A DNA stretch of 64,000 bases from Gluconobacter oxydans (GTDB taxonomy: Bacteria; Pseudomonadota; Alphaproteobacteria; Acetobacterales; Acetobacteraceae): assembly GCF_006539685.1 (NCBI RefSeq), contig NZ_BJNM01000004.1, positions 1 to 64,000 on the forward strand, given 5' to 3'. The notes under the pieces are model-generated. The model was not told where the DNA came from. It did no database searches and saw only the letters and a program-made list of their open reading frames with translations. Shown one piece after another: positions 1 to 8,615 of this stretch. Position 1 is the stretch's first letter. Each line of letters begins with the position of its first letter. The translations under genes were made by a program, and so were the position numbers.

Positions 1-220
1 AAACACCTACGGGCATTATGGCGGTGATTTTGGACGGAGTGCCCTGACTGCGCTCTGTACCGGGCTGGTGAGCGGAAGCTGTTTCTATTTCTGTTTCCTG
101 ACTGCCGAGAAGGATGTGGGGATCAGTCCTTTCTGGACGACAGCTCTGTGCCATGTCCTGTTCAACGGTACGGTTCTGGGGGTGTTTGGGCTGGCTTATG
201 TTCTGGGGTTCTTGTCCTGA
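1..220 (+). CDS. CPBP-family intramembrane protease, C-terminal fragment
   Basis: The reading frame enters from outside the window and stops with TGA at 218-220, leaving about 72 residues. The fragment is hydrophobic, with at least two membrane-spanning stretches. Near its end it carries CHVLFN, matching the HxxxN motif that forms the last metal-binding or catalytic block of CPBP (Abi/CAAX-processing) membrane proteases. The upstream EExxxR and FxxxH blocks lie outside the window, so the family call rests on one motif plus hydrophobicity. It converges with uvrA and shares a hairpin with it. Substrate unknown. Confidence 0.55.
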   Translation, partial: NTYGHYGGDFGRSALTALCTGLVSGSCFYFCFLTAEKDVGISPFWTTALCHVLFNGTVLGVFGLAYVLGFLS

Positions 221-241
221 AGAGAGACTGACTCTTCAGGA
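215..241. terminator. Hairpin between convergent CPBP gene and uvrA
   Basis: TCCTGAAGAG and CTCTTCAGGA form a perfect 10-bp stem around a 7-nt loop. It overlaps the stop codon of the plus-strand gene and lies just past the uvrA stop. There is no good T-run on either side, so it may be a weak or bidirectional terminator. Confidence 0.5.
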
Positions 242-252
242 CACGACCGGCT

Positions 253-3200
253 TCAGGCTTTGGTTTTGTTGCGGGATCCGGCGGGGCGGCCTCTGGGCTT
301 CTTTTCAGTAGCTTTTTCCGCTGCTTTCTCTTTGGCGGCCTTTGCCTTTTTCGCGGCTGTGCGTTCGGCTTTTGGCGGTGGCAGGCTGGCGGCGAGCATG
401 GCCTGCGTAACCTTGGTGGCCGTGACCTTGCGCGGCTGTCTTGCGCCCGGTGCGTCCAGCAGCGGGGCGAGGAAGCGGCCGGTATGGCTGGCCTTGCACG
501 CGGCGATGTCTTCCGGCGTTCCGGCTGCGACAACCTGACCGCCGCCGTCCCCGCCTTCGGGGCCGATGTCGATCAGCCAGTCGGCCGTCTTGATGACTTC
601 CAGATTGTGCTCAATCACCAGAACCGTGTTGCCCTGATCGACGAGGGTGTGGAGTACTTCAAGCAGCTTGCGGACGTCTTCGGTGTGCAGCCCGGTCGTG
701 GGTTCGTCGAGAATATAGACCGTGCGGCCAGTGGCGCGCTTGGCCAGTTCCTTGGACAGTTTGACGCGCTGGGCCTCACCGCCCGAGAGCGTGGTGGCCT
801 GCTGGCCGAGGGCGACATAGCCCAGCCCGACCTGTTGCAGGATGGCGAGACGGTCTCGGATCTTGGGGGCGGCCTGAAAGAACGGCAGGGCCTCGTCCAC
901 GGTCATGGACAGCACGTCCGCGATGGACTTGCCGCGGAACTTTACATCCAGCGTTTCGCGGTTGTAGCGCGCGCCCTTGCAGGTGTCGCAGGTCACGTAC
1001 ACATCCGGCAGGAAGTGCATCTCGATCTTGAGAACGCCGTCGCCCTGACAGGCTTCGCAGCGACCGCCCTTCACGTTGAAGGAGAAGCGGCCCGGTTTGT
1101 AGCCGCGTGCCTTGGACTCGGGCAGTTCGGCGAACCAGTCGCGGATCGGAGCGAACAGATCCGTATAGGTCGCAGGGTTCGAGCGTGGCGTGCGGCCGAT
1201 CGGGGACTGGTCGATCTCGATGATCTTGTCGAGATTGTCCACGCCTTCCAGACGGTCATAGGGCAGCGGCGTCTGGCTCGATTTCATGAGCTGGCGGGAC
1301 AGCGCCTTGTAGAGCGTGTCGATGACCAGCGTGGATTTACCACCACCCGAAACACCCGTGACGGCGATGAAGGTACCGAGCGGGAAATCGACCGTCAGAT
1401 CCTTGAGGTTGTTCCCGCGTGCGCCGTGCAGGGTCAGCATGCCGCTGGGCTTGCGGCGTTCGGTCGGGACGGGAATGACCTTGCGGCCTGACAGATAGGC
1501 GCCGGTGATGCTGTTGGGATTTTTGGCGACCTCTGCCGGGGTGCCGACGGCAATGACTTCGCCGCCGAGCTTGCCCGCGCCCGGTCCCATGTCGATCAGG
1601 TAGTCGGCGGCGCGGATGGCGTCCTCGTCATGTTCGACGACGATGACGGTGTTGCCGAGGCGCTTGAGGCGGTCGAGCGTACCAAGCAGGCGTTCGTTAT
1701 CGCGCTGATGCAGGCCGATGGAGGGTTCGTCCAGCACATACAGCACGCCCGTCAGGCCCGAACCGATCTGCGAGGCCAGACGGATACGCTGGCTCTCGCC
1801 GCCGGACAGGGTCGCGGAACCACGCGACAGGGTAAGGTAGTCCAGCCCGACATCATCGAGGAAGTGCAGCCGGTCCGTGATTTCACGCAGGATGCGTCGG
1901 GCGATCTCGGCGCGCTGGGGCGTGAGGGTGGCTTCCACGGTGGAAAACCAGTCGAGCGCCTTGCGGATGGGCATGTCCGAAGCTTCGGCGATGTTGAGGT
2001 CCTTGACCTTCACGCACAGGGCTTCGGGCTTGAGGCGTGCGCCGTGGCAGGCATGGCAAGGCTTTTCGGACTGGTAGCGGGAGAGCTCTTCGCGCACCCA
2101 CATGCTGTCCGTCTGGGCCATGCGGCGGCGCAGGTTCTTCAATACGCCTTCGAACGGCTTGGTGATGATATGGACTTTCCCGCCATCGCTGTAGGGAATG
2201 TCGATCGGCTCTTTCGAACCGTTGATGATGAGATCCTGCGTCGCGGGCTGAAGCTCGCTCCAGGGTGTGTTCATGTTGTCGCCGCAATGGCGGGCGAGGG
2301 CGGCGAGCGTCTGGTCGTACCAGTCCGTGCTTGCACCCTTCCACGGGGCGATGGCGCCTTCGGCCAGCGTCAGGCTGTCATCCGGGACGATCAGGTTCGC
2401 GTCGAAATGGGTTTCGGTGCCGATGCCGTCACAGACCGGGCAGGCGCCCATCGGCGCGTTGAAGGAGAACAGGCGCGGCTCGATCTCCTCGATCGTAAAG
2501 CCGGAAACGGGACAGGCGAAGCGGGACGAGAACACGACATGCGCCGGGGCTTCTTTTTCGCCCGCACGTTTGACTTCCTCGGCGTACGCCAGACCGTCGG
2601 AGAGTTCGAGCGCGGTCTCGAAACTGTCGGCCAGGCGGGATTCAATCCCTTCCTTGACGACAATCCGGTCCACCACGACTTCGACGGTATGACGCGTCTT
2701 GCGGTTCAGTTCCGGGGCTTCGGCGATTTCATACAGTTCGCCGTCGATCTTCACGCGGGTGAAGCCCTTGCGCGTCAGCTCGGCGAGTTCGCGCTTGCAG
2801 TCGCCTTTGCGGTCCCTCACGACGGGTGCGAGCAGCATCAGGCGCATGCCGTCCGGCATGGCCATGACGCGGTCCACCATCTGGCTGACGGTCTGCGCCT
2901 CGATCGGCAGGCCGGTCGCGGGGGAATAGGGAATGCCGACACGCGCCCAGAGCAGACGCATGTAATCGTGGATTTCCGTGATCGTCCCCACGGTTGAGCG
3001 GGGGTTCTTGGAGGTGGTTTTCTGCTCGATCGAGATGGCCGGAGAAAGACCTTCGATGGAATCCACATCCGGCTTGCCCATCAGTTCGAGGAACTGGCGG
3101 GCATAGGCGGAGAGGCTTTCCACATAGCGCCGCTGGCCTTCGGCATAGATCGTGTCGAAGGCCAGGGAGGATTTTCCGGAGCCCGAGAGACCCGTGATGA

Positions 3201-3297
3201 TCGTCAGGGAATCACGGGGGATCGTGGCATCGATATTCTTGAGATTATGGGCGCGGGCCCCACGGACGCGGATCGAATGATTGTCTGGAAAGCTCAC
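253..3297 (-). CDS. uvrA: Excinuclease ABC subunit A with basic C-terminal tail
   Basis: UvrA is the damage-recognition ATPase of nucleotide excision repair; it loads UvrB at lesions. The 1014-residue product has two ABC modules: the first Walker A is GLSGSGKSS near residue 40, the second GVSGGGKST near residue 640. Each module has an LSGGE signature, and CxxC zinc modules are visible (CPVCDG, CHACHG, CEACQG, CDTCKG). It is longer than the usual ~940-960 residues. The extra part is a C-terminal Lys/Ala/Glu-rich tail ending in [13 protein letters not shown], which contains an AT-hook-like GRP core. It is divergent from ssb across a 132-bp intergenic region holding a LexA-like half-site pair. 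Confidence 0.97.
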   Translation of the reverse strand: MSFPDNHSIRVRGARAHNLKNIDATIPRDSLTIITGLSGSGKSSLAFDTIYAEGQRRYVESLSAYARQFLELMGKPDVDSIEGLSPAISIEQKTTSKNPRSTVGTITEIHDYMRLLWARVGIPYSPATGLPIEAQTVSQMVDRVMAMPDGMRLMLLAPVVRDRKGDCKRELAELTRKGFTRVKIDGELYEIAEAPELNRKTRHTVEVVVDRIVVKEGIESRLADSFETALELSDGLAYAEEVKRAGEKEAPAHVVFSSRFACPVSGFTIEEIEPRLFSFNAPMGACPVCDGIGTETHFDANLIVPDDSLTLAEGAIAPWKGASTDWYDQTLAALARHCGDNMNTPWSELQPATQDLIINGSKEPIDIPYSDGGKVHIITKPFEGVLKNLRRRMAQTDSMWVREELSRYQSEKPCHACHGARLKPEALCVKVKDLNIAEASDMPIRKALDWFSTVEATLTPQRAEIARRILREITDRLHFLDDVGLDYLTLSRGSATLSGGESQRIRLASQIGSGLTGVLYVLDEPSIGLHQRDNERLLGTLDRLKRLGNTVIVVEHDEDAIRAADYLIDMGPGAGKLGGEVIAVGTPAEVAKNPNSITGAYLSGRKVIPVPTERRKPSGMLTLHGARGNNLKDLTVDFPLGTFIAVTGVSGGGKSTLVIDTLYKALSRQLMKSSQTPLPYDRLEGVDNLDKIIEIDQSPIGRTPRSNPATYTDLFAPIRDWFAELPESKARGYKPGRFSFNVKGGRCEACQGDGVLKIEMHFLPDVYVTCDTCKGARYNRETLDVKFRGKSIADVLSMTVDEALPFFQAAPKIRDRLAILQQVGLGYVALGQQATTLSGGEAQRVKLSKELAKRATGRTVYILDEPTTGLHTEDVRKLLEVLHTLVDQGNTVLVIEHNLEVIKTADWLIDIGPEGGDGGGQVVAAGTPEDIAACKASHTGRFLAPLLDAPGARQPRKVTATKVTQAMLAASLPPPKAERTAAKKAKAAKEKAAEKATEKKPRGRPAGSRNKTKA

Positions 3298-3363
3298 GGA
3301 GACCCCGGAATATGGAGAAAAGGTAGTTGTGAGATCAAACGCGCTTGAATGGCGTCGGATTGT

Positions 3364-3380
3364 TCCCCATTAGATGGGGA
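3364..3380. promoter_or_regulatory. 17-bp inverted repeat in uvrA-ssb intergenic region
   Basis: TCCCCAT-TAG-ATGGGGA has perfect 7-bp arms around a 3-nt centre. It sits between the divergent starts of uvrA (3297) and ssb (3430). It could be a protein-binding palindrome or a short hairpin in one leader; no known regulator is recognised. Confidence 0.35.
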
Positions 3381-3398
3381 CTTACGCACGTATGAAAA

Positions 3399-3413
3399 GA
3401 ACAATTCGAGAAA
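3399..3413 (-). promoter_or_regulatory. Possible LexA (SOS) box
   Basis: On the minus strand the site reads TTTC-N7-GTTC, one mismatch from the alphaproteobacterial LexA consensus GTTC-N7-GTTC. It lies about 100 bp upstream of uvrA and 17 bp upstream of ssb, both classic SOS genes. A single mismatched site by eye is weak evidence. Confidence 0.35.
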
Positions 3414-3429
3414 ATTGGTTGGGACGGGA

Positions 3430-3996
3430 ATGGCAGGCAGCGTCAACAAGGTGATTCTGGTCGGAAATCTGGGCAAGGATCCGGAAGTCCGCAACACGCA
3501 GTCGGGGGCGAAGATCGTCAACCTGACTGTTGCGACGTCCGACACCTGGAACGACAAGCAGTCGGGTGAGCGCAAGGAGCGCACCGAGTGGCATCGCGTG
3601 GTGATCTTCAACGAGCGCACGGCCGATGTTGCCGAGCGTTATCTGCGCAAGGGCCGCAAGGTCTACATCGAGGGCGAACTCCGCACCCGCAAATGGACCG
3701 ACCAGTCCGGCCAGGAAAAATACACGACCGAAGTCGTGATCGACCGTTTCCGCGGTGATCTGGTGCTGATCGACAGCAATCGCGGCGGTGGCGGCGATGA
3801 TGGCGGTTTTGACAACGGCGGTGGCTATGGCGGTGGTGGCGGCTTCGGCAGCGGAAGCCGAGGCGGCTCGGGTGGTTTCGGCGGTGGCTCCCGCGGGAAC
3901 ACGGGCGGTGCTTCCGGTGGAAACCGCTCGGGTGGCAGCAATGGCGGCTGGGATGCCCCGCCGGACAACGATCTGGACGACGAAATCCCGTTCTGA
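3430..3996 (+). CDS. ssb: Single-stranded DNA-binding protein
   Basis: SSB coats single-stranded DNA during replication, repair and recombination. The 188-residue product starts [19 protein letters not shown], the standard OB-fold opening. It continues through an OB domain to about residue 110, then a long Gly/Ser/Asn-rich linker, and ends in DDEIPF, the acidic tip that binds partner proteins. In-frame codons reach back to 3349 without family similarity, and a GGGACGGGA Shine-Dalgarno-like stretch directly precedes the ATG at 3430, so I chose that start. Pairing with a divergent uvrA is common in Proteobacteria. Confidence 0.97.
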   Translation: MAGSVNKVILVGNLGKDPEVRNTQSGAKIVNLTVATSDTWNDKQSGERKERTEWHRVVIFNERTADVAERYLRKGRKVYIEGELRTRKWTDQSGQEKYTTEVVIDRFRGDLVLIDSNRGGGGDDGGFDNGGGYGGGGGFGSGSRGGSGGFGGGSRGNTGGASGGNRSGGSNGGWDAPPDNDLDDEIPF

Positions 3997-4029
3997 TCCG
4001 GTCAGGAAAACCGGGTAGCAGATAAAAAA

Positions 4030-4057
4030 ATGGCGGATGTCAGCCGACATCCGCCAT
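4030..4057 (-). terminator. Rho-independent terminator
   Basis: A perfect 12-bp stem (ATGGCGGATGTC / GACATCCGCCAT) with loop AGCC is followed on the minus strand by a run of seven Ts. It ends the small lipoprotein transcript and can also act as the barrier for the convergent ssb. Confidence 0.85.
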
Positions 4058-4091
4058 GCGTAGCATTTTCCGTCAGCCCGTGGGCCGGGTC

Positions 4092-4268
4092 TTAAAAGAC
4101 CGCGCGGTCCGGAATACTGGCCGGGTCCGGCGTCATCACAGCAACCGTGTTGGCAAAATGGCTCCGGCCGTCGGTTCCATTGGCAACACCGCCTGAGCAG
4201 GCGGACAGGGCAAGAGCGCAGGACAGTAATACTGCGTCGAATACCAGAGCTTTCTTTCTGATCATCAT
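4092..4268 (-). CDS. Small lipoprotein of unknown function
   Basis: This 58-residue product begins MMIRKK, followed by a hydrophobic stretch and the lipobox LSAC (Cys24). It is therefore predicted to be exported by Sec, cleaved by signal peptidase II and lipid-anchored. The mature part is only ~35 residues (SGG..NGTDGRSHF..DPASIPDRAVF). AGGAAG seven bases before the ATG at 4268 supports this start over an in-frame codon at 4301. It has its own terminator (4030-4057) and sits 75 bp downstream of a perfect palindrome (4343-4365), so it appears to be a separately regulated monocistronic unit. Function unknown. Confidence 0.7.
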   Translation of the reverse strand: MMIRKKALVFDAVLLSCALALSACSGGVANGTDGRSHFANTVAVMTPDPASIPDRAVF

Positions 4269-4342
4269 TGTTATTCTTCCTTTTCTGATCGTGACGACCA
4301 TACGATTCTGAAAAAGGAGAGTGAAATCTTATGTTTCTATCT

Positions 4343-4365
4343 GTTCATAAGTACCACTTATGAAC
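4343..4365. promoter_or_regulatory. Perfect 23-bp palindromic operator candidate
   Basis: GTTCATAAGT-ACC-ACTTATGAAC has perfect 10-bp arms around a 3-nt centre. It lies upstream of the minus-strand lipoprotein gene and downstream of the ppi terminator. No T-run follows it, so it looks like a dimeric regulator site (HxlR-, MarR- or TetR-like architecture) rather than a terminator. The cognate regulator is unknown. Confidence 0.6.
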
Positions 4366-4402
4366 GGGGGTATGATGCGTTCGTCCGGGAAAAGGCAATA
4401 AA

Positions 4403-4432
4403 AAAGGCCGGTGCATTCCTGCACCGGCCTTT
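4403..4432 (-). terminator. Rho-independent terminator of gyrA-coaD-ppi
   Basis: AAAGGCCGGTGCA / TGCACCGGCCTTT is a 13-bp stem with loop GGAA on the minus strand, followed by further Ts. It lies 25 bp past the ppi stop. Confidence 0.9.
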
Positions 4433-4457
4433 CCGTGTTCCTGCTTTTTAGCGGGAC

Positions 4458-4943
4458 TCAGGCCTCGACATAAGCCTTGAGAATGGTGTCGGGGTCCTTG
4501 ACCACGCCACCTGCGCCCGAACCGCGCTTGATCTGGTCCACGTATTCCATGCCTTCGATCACTTTGCCGACGATCGTGTACTGACCGTTCAGATGCGGGC
4601 TGTCGGCGAACATGATGAAGAACTGGCTGTTGGCGGAGTGGGGTGCCATCGTGCGGGCCATGCCCACCGTGCCGCGCTCGAACTTGGCCTTGTCCGTGAA
4701 TTCGGCCTTGAGGTCCGGATAGGAGCTGCCGCTCGTGCCGGTTCCCGTCGGATCGCCACCCTGGGCCATGAAGCCCTCGATCACGCGATGGAATGCCACG
4801 CCGTTATAGAACCCTTCGGTGGCCAGGAGCTTGAGGCGCTCGCACGCCAACGGAGCCAGGTCAGGGCGCAGCTCGATGACGACCTTGCCAGTCTTGAGCT
4901 CGAAAACCAGCTTGTTGCCGTCGGGCACTGCAGTATCGGACAT
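4458..4943 (-). CDS. Cyclophilin-type peptidyl-prolyl cis-trans isomerase
   Basis: Catalyses proline cis-trans isomerisation during protein folding. The 161-residue protein is one cyclophilin domain: FHRVIEGFMAQGGDPTGTG holds the catalytic Arg and the QGGD loop, and SQFFIM and HLNGQYTIVGKV follow in the expected order. It has no signal peptide (MSDTAVPDGNK), so it should be the cytoplasmic PpiB-like form. It is the last gene of gyrA-coaD-ppi, 31 bp after coaD, and is followed by a strong terminator. Confidence 0.93.
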   Translation of the reverse strand: MSDTAVPDGNKLVFELKTGKVVIELRPDLAPLACERLKLLATEGFYNGVAFHRVIEGFMAQGGDPTGTGTSGSSYPDLKAEFTDKAKFERGTVGMARTMAPHSANSQFFIMFADSPHLNGQYTIVGKVIEGMEYVDQIKRGSGAGGVVKDPDTILKAYVEA

Positions 4944-4974
4944 CTTGGAACCTTCCAGAAATCATTGAAGGTTC

Positions 4975-5505
4975 TTATGTCGGCCCTCGGCCCAGTTTCG
5001 ACAAGACGATACGTGCAACATCTTCGCTGACGAAGGGAGAAATATCGCCCCCCAGCCGTGCGATTTCCTTCACGATCCTGCTGGCCGTGCTGCGATGTTC
5101 TTCAGAAGACAGCAGGAAGACCGTCTCGATTTCCGGTGCCAGACGACGCAGTGCGCCGGAAAGCTGGCTTTCATAGTCGAAATCACCGCCCGACCGCAGC
5201 CCTCGGACAACAGTTCCTGCCCCGGCCTGCCGAACGGCATCAACCAGCAGCGTATCAAAACCGACGACCTCGATCCGGTCTGCATGAGGAAGCCTTGCCA
5301 CCTCATGCCGAAGAGCTGCAAGCCGTGCTTCCAGATCTAGAAGCGGCTGCTTGCCTTCATTGACCGCCACGCCAACCAGCAGGCGGTCGAACAAGGCAGA
5401 AGCCCGGTGGATGATGTCCAGATGCCCGAACGTTACCGGATCGAACGTGCCGGGATAGAACCCGACACGTGGATCCGTGCGCGCCTCAGGCGTCAGGTGC
5501 AGCAT
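4975..5505 (-). CDS. coaD: Phosphopantetheine adenylyltransferase
   Basis: Makes dephospho-CoA from 4'-phosphopantetheine and ATP, the penultimate step of CoA synthesis. The nucleotidyltransferase signature [16 protein letters not shown] (T/HxGH = TFGH) is near residue 12, and [12 protein letters not shown] matches the family's C-terminal ISSTxVRE block. I chose the ATG at 5505 (MLHLTPEAR, 176 residues, close to the usual ~160-170). Its first ~20 bases overlap the end of gyrA, implying translational coupling. An in-frame upstream codon at 5559 would extend far into gyrA and adds nothing family-like. Confidence 0.95.
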   Translation of the reverse strand: MLHLTPEARTDPRVGFYPGTFDPVTFGHLDIIHRASALFDRLLVGVAVNEGKQPLLDLEARLAALRHEVARLPHADRIEVVGFDTLLVDAVRQAGAGTVVRGLRSGGDFDYESQLSGALRRLAPEIETVFLLSSEEHRSTASRIVKEIARLGGDISPFVSEDVARIVLSKLGRGPT

Positions 5506-8329
5506 CGTCACCAGCGGCAGGCGCTTCTGGAGCGGCCTCGGAGGCACCGGCCTCGCCAATCACCTTGGCACCGGCTTCGGAGCCTTCGTCGGTATCGCCC
5601 TCTTCCGTGTCGTCTTCGAGAACGGGGAAGACGCAGATGACGGTCTCGGTATCATTCAGGCGGAACAGCGTAACACCGCTGGCCTGACGGGACATGACAC
5701 GGACCTGCGACACCGGCAGGCGGATCAGGCGGCCCGTATCCGTCACCAGCATGACGTCCGTTCCATCGAGCGTCGGCAGGGTGCCCACCACTTCCTTGCC
5801 GCGACGGTTTGCGGAGAAGGTCATGTTGGTGATGCCCTGACCGCCACGGCCCGAGACACGGTAATCATAGGCCGAAGAGCGCCGGCCGAAGCCGCCATCC
5901 GTCACGGTCAGGAGGATTTCCTCCTGCTGCTCCAGCTCTTCGAAACGCTCCTGCGTCAGATCACCCGTGATCTCGACCGTTTCCTCATCACCAGAAACGG
6001 TTTCGTCCTCGGCGCTGTCGTCCAGGGCGGCATTTTCGGCGCGGCGCTTGGCATTGGCCATGCGCAGATAGGCTGCACGTTCCTCGACGCTCGCATCCAC
6101 GTGATTGAGGATGCACAGCGAGATGACCGCATCGCCCTCGCCCAGACGGATGCCGCGCACGCCTGTGCTGCCACGACCGGCAAACACGCGCAGCGTCTCG
6201 TCCGTGATCTGGAAGCGGATGCAGCGTGCATTCTTCGTCGCTAGGAACACGTCCTGACCTTCACGGCAGGTTGCCACGCCGATGAGGGAGTCGCCTTCAT
6301 CCAGCTTCATGGCAATCAGGCCGGAAGCGCGGATGTTGCGGAAATCGCTCAGGCGGTTGCGACGCACATTACCGCTGGCCGTGGCGAAGGCGAGGTGCAG
6401 GTCTTCCCACAGCTCCTCATCCTGCGGCAGCGGCAGAACGGCTGTGATGGAGTCTGTTCCCAGTTCCGGCAGCAGGTTGACCAGCGCACGGCCCTTGGCG
6501 GTCGGCGCGGCTTCCGGCAGGTGCCAGACCTTCATCCGGTAGGCTTTGCCGCCCGAGGAGAAGAACATCACCCACTGATGTGTGTGCGCATTGAAGCTGC
6601 GGACGATGATATCGTCCCCACGGCGTCCGGAGGCCGTGCGGCCACGGCCGCCACGGTTCTGGGAGCGGAAGACCTCCAGCGGCGTGCGCTTGATGAAGCC
6701 GTCGCGCGTGATGGTGACGACCATCTGGCCTGGCTCGATCAGGCTCTCATCGGTCTGGTCACCGAGTGCGTCGGAAATTTCTGTCACGCGCGGTGTGGCG
6801 ACTTCCGCACGGGCGGCCAGAAGCTCTTCGCGCATGACTTCCATCCGGCGCGGGCGGCTCTCGATGATCGCCAGCAGTTCGCCGATTTTCTGCGCGACTT
6901 CGCCCAGTTCGCCCTGGATCTTCTCGCGCTCCAGCCCCGTGAGGCGCTGCAGGCGCAGTTCCAGAATGCCACGGGCCTGGGCTTCCGTCAGGCGGACCTT
7001 GCCATCGATGATGACATTGCCTTCGTCGTGGATCAGCTCCAGCAGCGGGACGACTTCCGAAGCGTCCCATTCGCGGGCCATCAGCGATTCACGCGCCGTG
7101 GCGGCGTCCGGAGCCGCGCGGATCAGCGCGATGACCTCGTCGATATTGGCAACGGCCAGAACCAGACCGACCAGCAGATGCCCGCGGTCACGGGCCTTGT
7201 TCAGATCGAAGCGGGCGCGGCGCAGGATGACTTCCTCGCGGAAGCGCAGGAAGGCTTCCAGGATGTCTTTCAGCCCCATCGTCCGAGGCTTGCCGTCGTC
7301 GAGCGCCAGCATGTTGGCGCTGAAGGACGTCTGGAGCTGCGTGAAGCGGTAGAGCTGGTTCAGCACCACATCCGGGGTCGCATCGCGCTTGAGTTCGATG
7401 ACAACGCGCATACCCGAACGGTCGGACTCGTCGCGGATGTCGGAAATGCCTTCGATTTCCTTGGACCGCACCAGATCGGCGATCTTTTCCTGCAACGTGG
7501 CCTTGTTCACCTGATACGGGATCTCGGTGATGATGATGGCCTGACGGTCCTTGCGGATCTCCTCGATTTCAGCGCGGGCGCGTACCGGGATGGAGCCGCG
7601 ACCCGTCTCATAGGCGCGACGGATGCCGCTGCGGCCCATAATGATGCCGCCCGTCGGGAAATCCGGACCCGGGATGATCTGCATCAGCTCGTCGAGTTCG
7701 ATGGCCGGATTGGCAATCATGGCCAGCGTGGCGTCGATGACCTCACCCGGATTATGCGTCGGGATGTTGGTTGCCATGCCGACGGCAATACCGGCTGCAC
7801 CATTGACGAGCAGGTTCGGGAAGACGGCCGGAAGGACCTTCGGCTCGTTCTCGCTCTCGTCATAGTTCGGCTGGAAATCGACGGTATCGCGCTCAATGTC
7901 ATCCAGCAGGAAGGACGACGCCTTGGCCAGACGGGCCTCGGTGTAACGCATGGCCGCCGGACTATCACCGTCCACCGAACCGAAATTGCCCTGACCGTCG
8001 ATCAGCTTGACGCGCATCGACCAGTGCTGCGCCATCCGGACCATGGCGTCATAGATCGAGCTGTCACCATGCGGATGGTATTTACCCATCACGTCACCGA
8101 CGGCACGCGCCGATTTGCGGTAGGGCTTGTCGGCCGTGAAGCCGCTTTCGCGCATGGCGTAGAGAATACGGCGATGGACCGGCTTCAGACCGTCCCGCAC
8201 ATCCGGCAGCGCACGCGATACGATCACGGACATCGCATAGGCCAGATAGGAGGAGCGCATTTCCTCCTCGATCGTCACAGGAAGACGGCCGGAAGGGGTC
8301 AGATCAGTCGGCTCGGTCAGCTCGGTCAA
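5486..8329 (-). CDS. gyrA: DNA gyrase subunit A
   Basis: Breakage-reunion subunit of gyrase, which introduces negative supercoils. In the 947-residue protein the catalytic tyrosine is Tyr129 in [12 protein letters not shown]. The quinolone pocket reads [17 protein letters not shown], so Ser90 and Asp94 (E. coli Ser83 and Asp87) are wild type. The GyrA-box in the C-terminal beta-pinwheel reads QNRGGRG rather than the usual QRRGGKG. Between pinwheel blades lies an acidic insert ([17 protein letters not shown]), and the protein ends in an acidic tail. It leads the operon with coaD and ppi. Confidence 0.98.
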   Translation of the reverse strand: MTELTEPTDLTPSGRLPVTIEEEMRSSYLAYAMSVIVSRALPDVRDGLKPVHRRILYAMRESGFTADKPYRKSARAVGDVMGKYHPHGDSSIYDAMVRMAQHWSMRVKLIDGQGNFGSVDGDSPAAMRYTEARLAKASSFLLDDIERDTVDFQPNYDESENEPKVLPAVFPNLLVNGAAGIAVGMATNIPTHNPGEVIDATLAMIANPAIELDELMQIIPGPDFPTGGIIMGRSGIRRAYETGRGSIPVRARAEIEEIRKDRQAIIITEIPYQVNKATLQEKIADLVRSKEIEGISDIRDESDRSGMRVVIELKRDATPDVVLNQLYRFTQLQTSFSANMLALDDGKPRTMGLKDILEAFLRFREEVILRRARFDLNKARDRGHLLVGLVLAVANIDEVIALIRAAPDAATARESLMAREWDASEVVPLLELIHDEGNVIIDGKVRLTEAQARGILELRLQRLTGLEREKIQGELGEVAQKIGELLAIIESRPRRMEVMREELLAARAEVATPRVTEISDALGDQTDESLIEPGQMVVTITRDGFIKRTPLEVFRSQNRGGRGRTASGRRGDDIIVRSFNAHTHQWVMFFSSGGKAYRMKVWHLPEAAPTAKGRALVNLLPELGTDSITAVLPLPQDEELWEDLHLAFATASGNVRRNRLSDFRNIRASGLIAMKLDEGDSLIGVATCREGQDVFLATKNARCIRFQITDETLRVFAGRGSTGVRGIRLGEGDAVISLCILNHVDASVEERAAYLRMANAKRRAENAALDDSAEDETVSGDEETVEITGDLTQERFEELEQQEEILLTVTDGGFGRRSSAYDYRVSGRGGQGITNMTFSANRRGKEVVGTLPTLDGTDVMLVTDTGRLIRLPVSQVRVMSRQASGVTLFRLNDTETVICVFPVLEDDTEEGDTDEGSEAGAKVIGEAGASEAAPEAPAAGDDAAPDA

Positions 8330-8615
8330 GACAGGTCACCACGCTAGAATTCAGTTGCCCGAGCATACCGCATGCGTCGCCGACACGCCACACCCGGCTC
8401 CCGCAGGAAGCGTCTGTGTCGTGGATGGTTCCTGTTCCCTCAAGCTTCCCTCAGGCGGCAGGAAATGTCACGCGCACGAAAGATTCACAAATCCACGCAA
8501 GAATGCGGGTCTTAGTTTGTATATTATTAACTTGCGCAATTTATTTGAAACCGTTAGCAATTCCCAAACACGCTCCGGCGAGTCTCTGCCGGAAATCTTT
8601 TTGGAAGATCTCATC

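Noticed and set aside
3784-3930. Gly-rich repeat in ssb as a possible mobile or phase-variable repeat
   Set aside because: It is the normal disordered linker of SSB, not a simple-sequence tract with uniform units.
6395-8347. 650-codon open frame antisense to gyrA
   Set aside because: gyrA motifs are complete on the minus strand; the plus-strand translation has no family signature.
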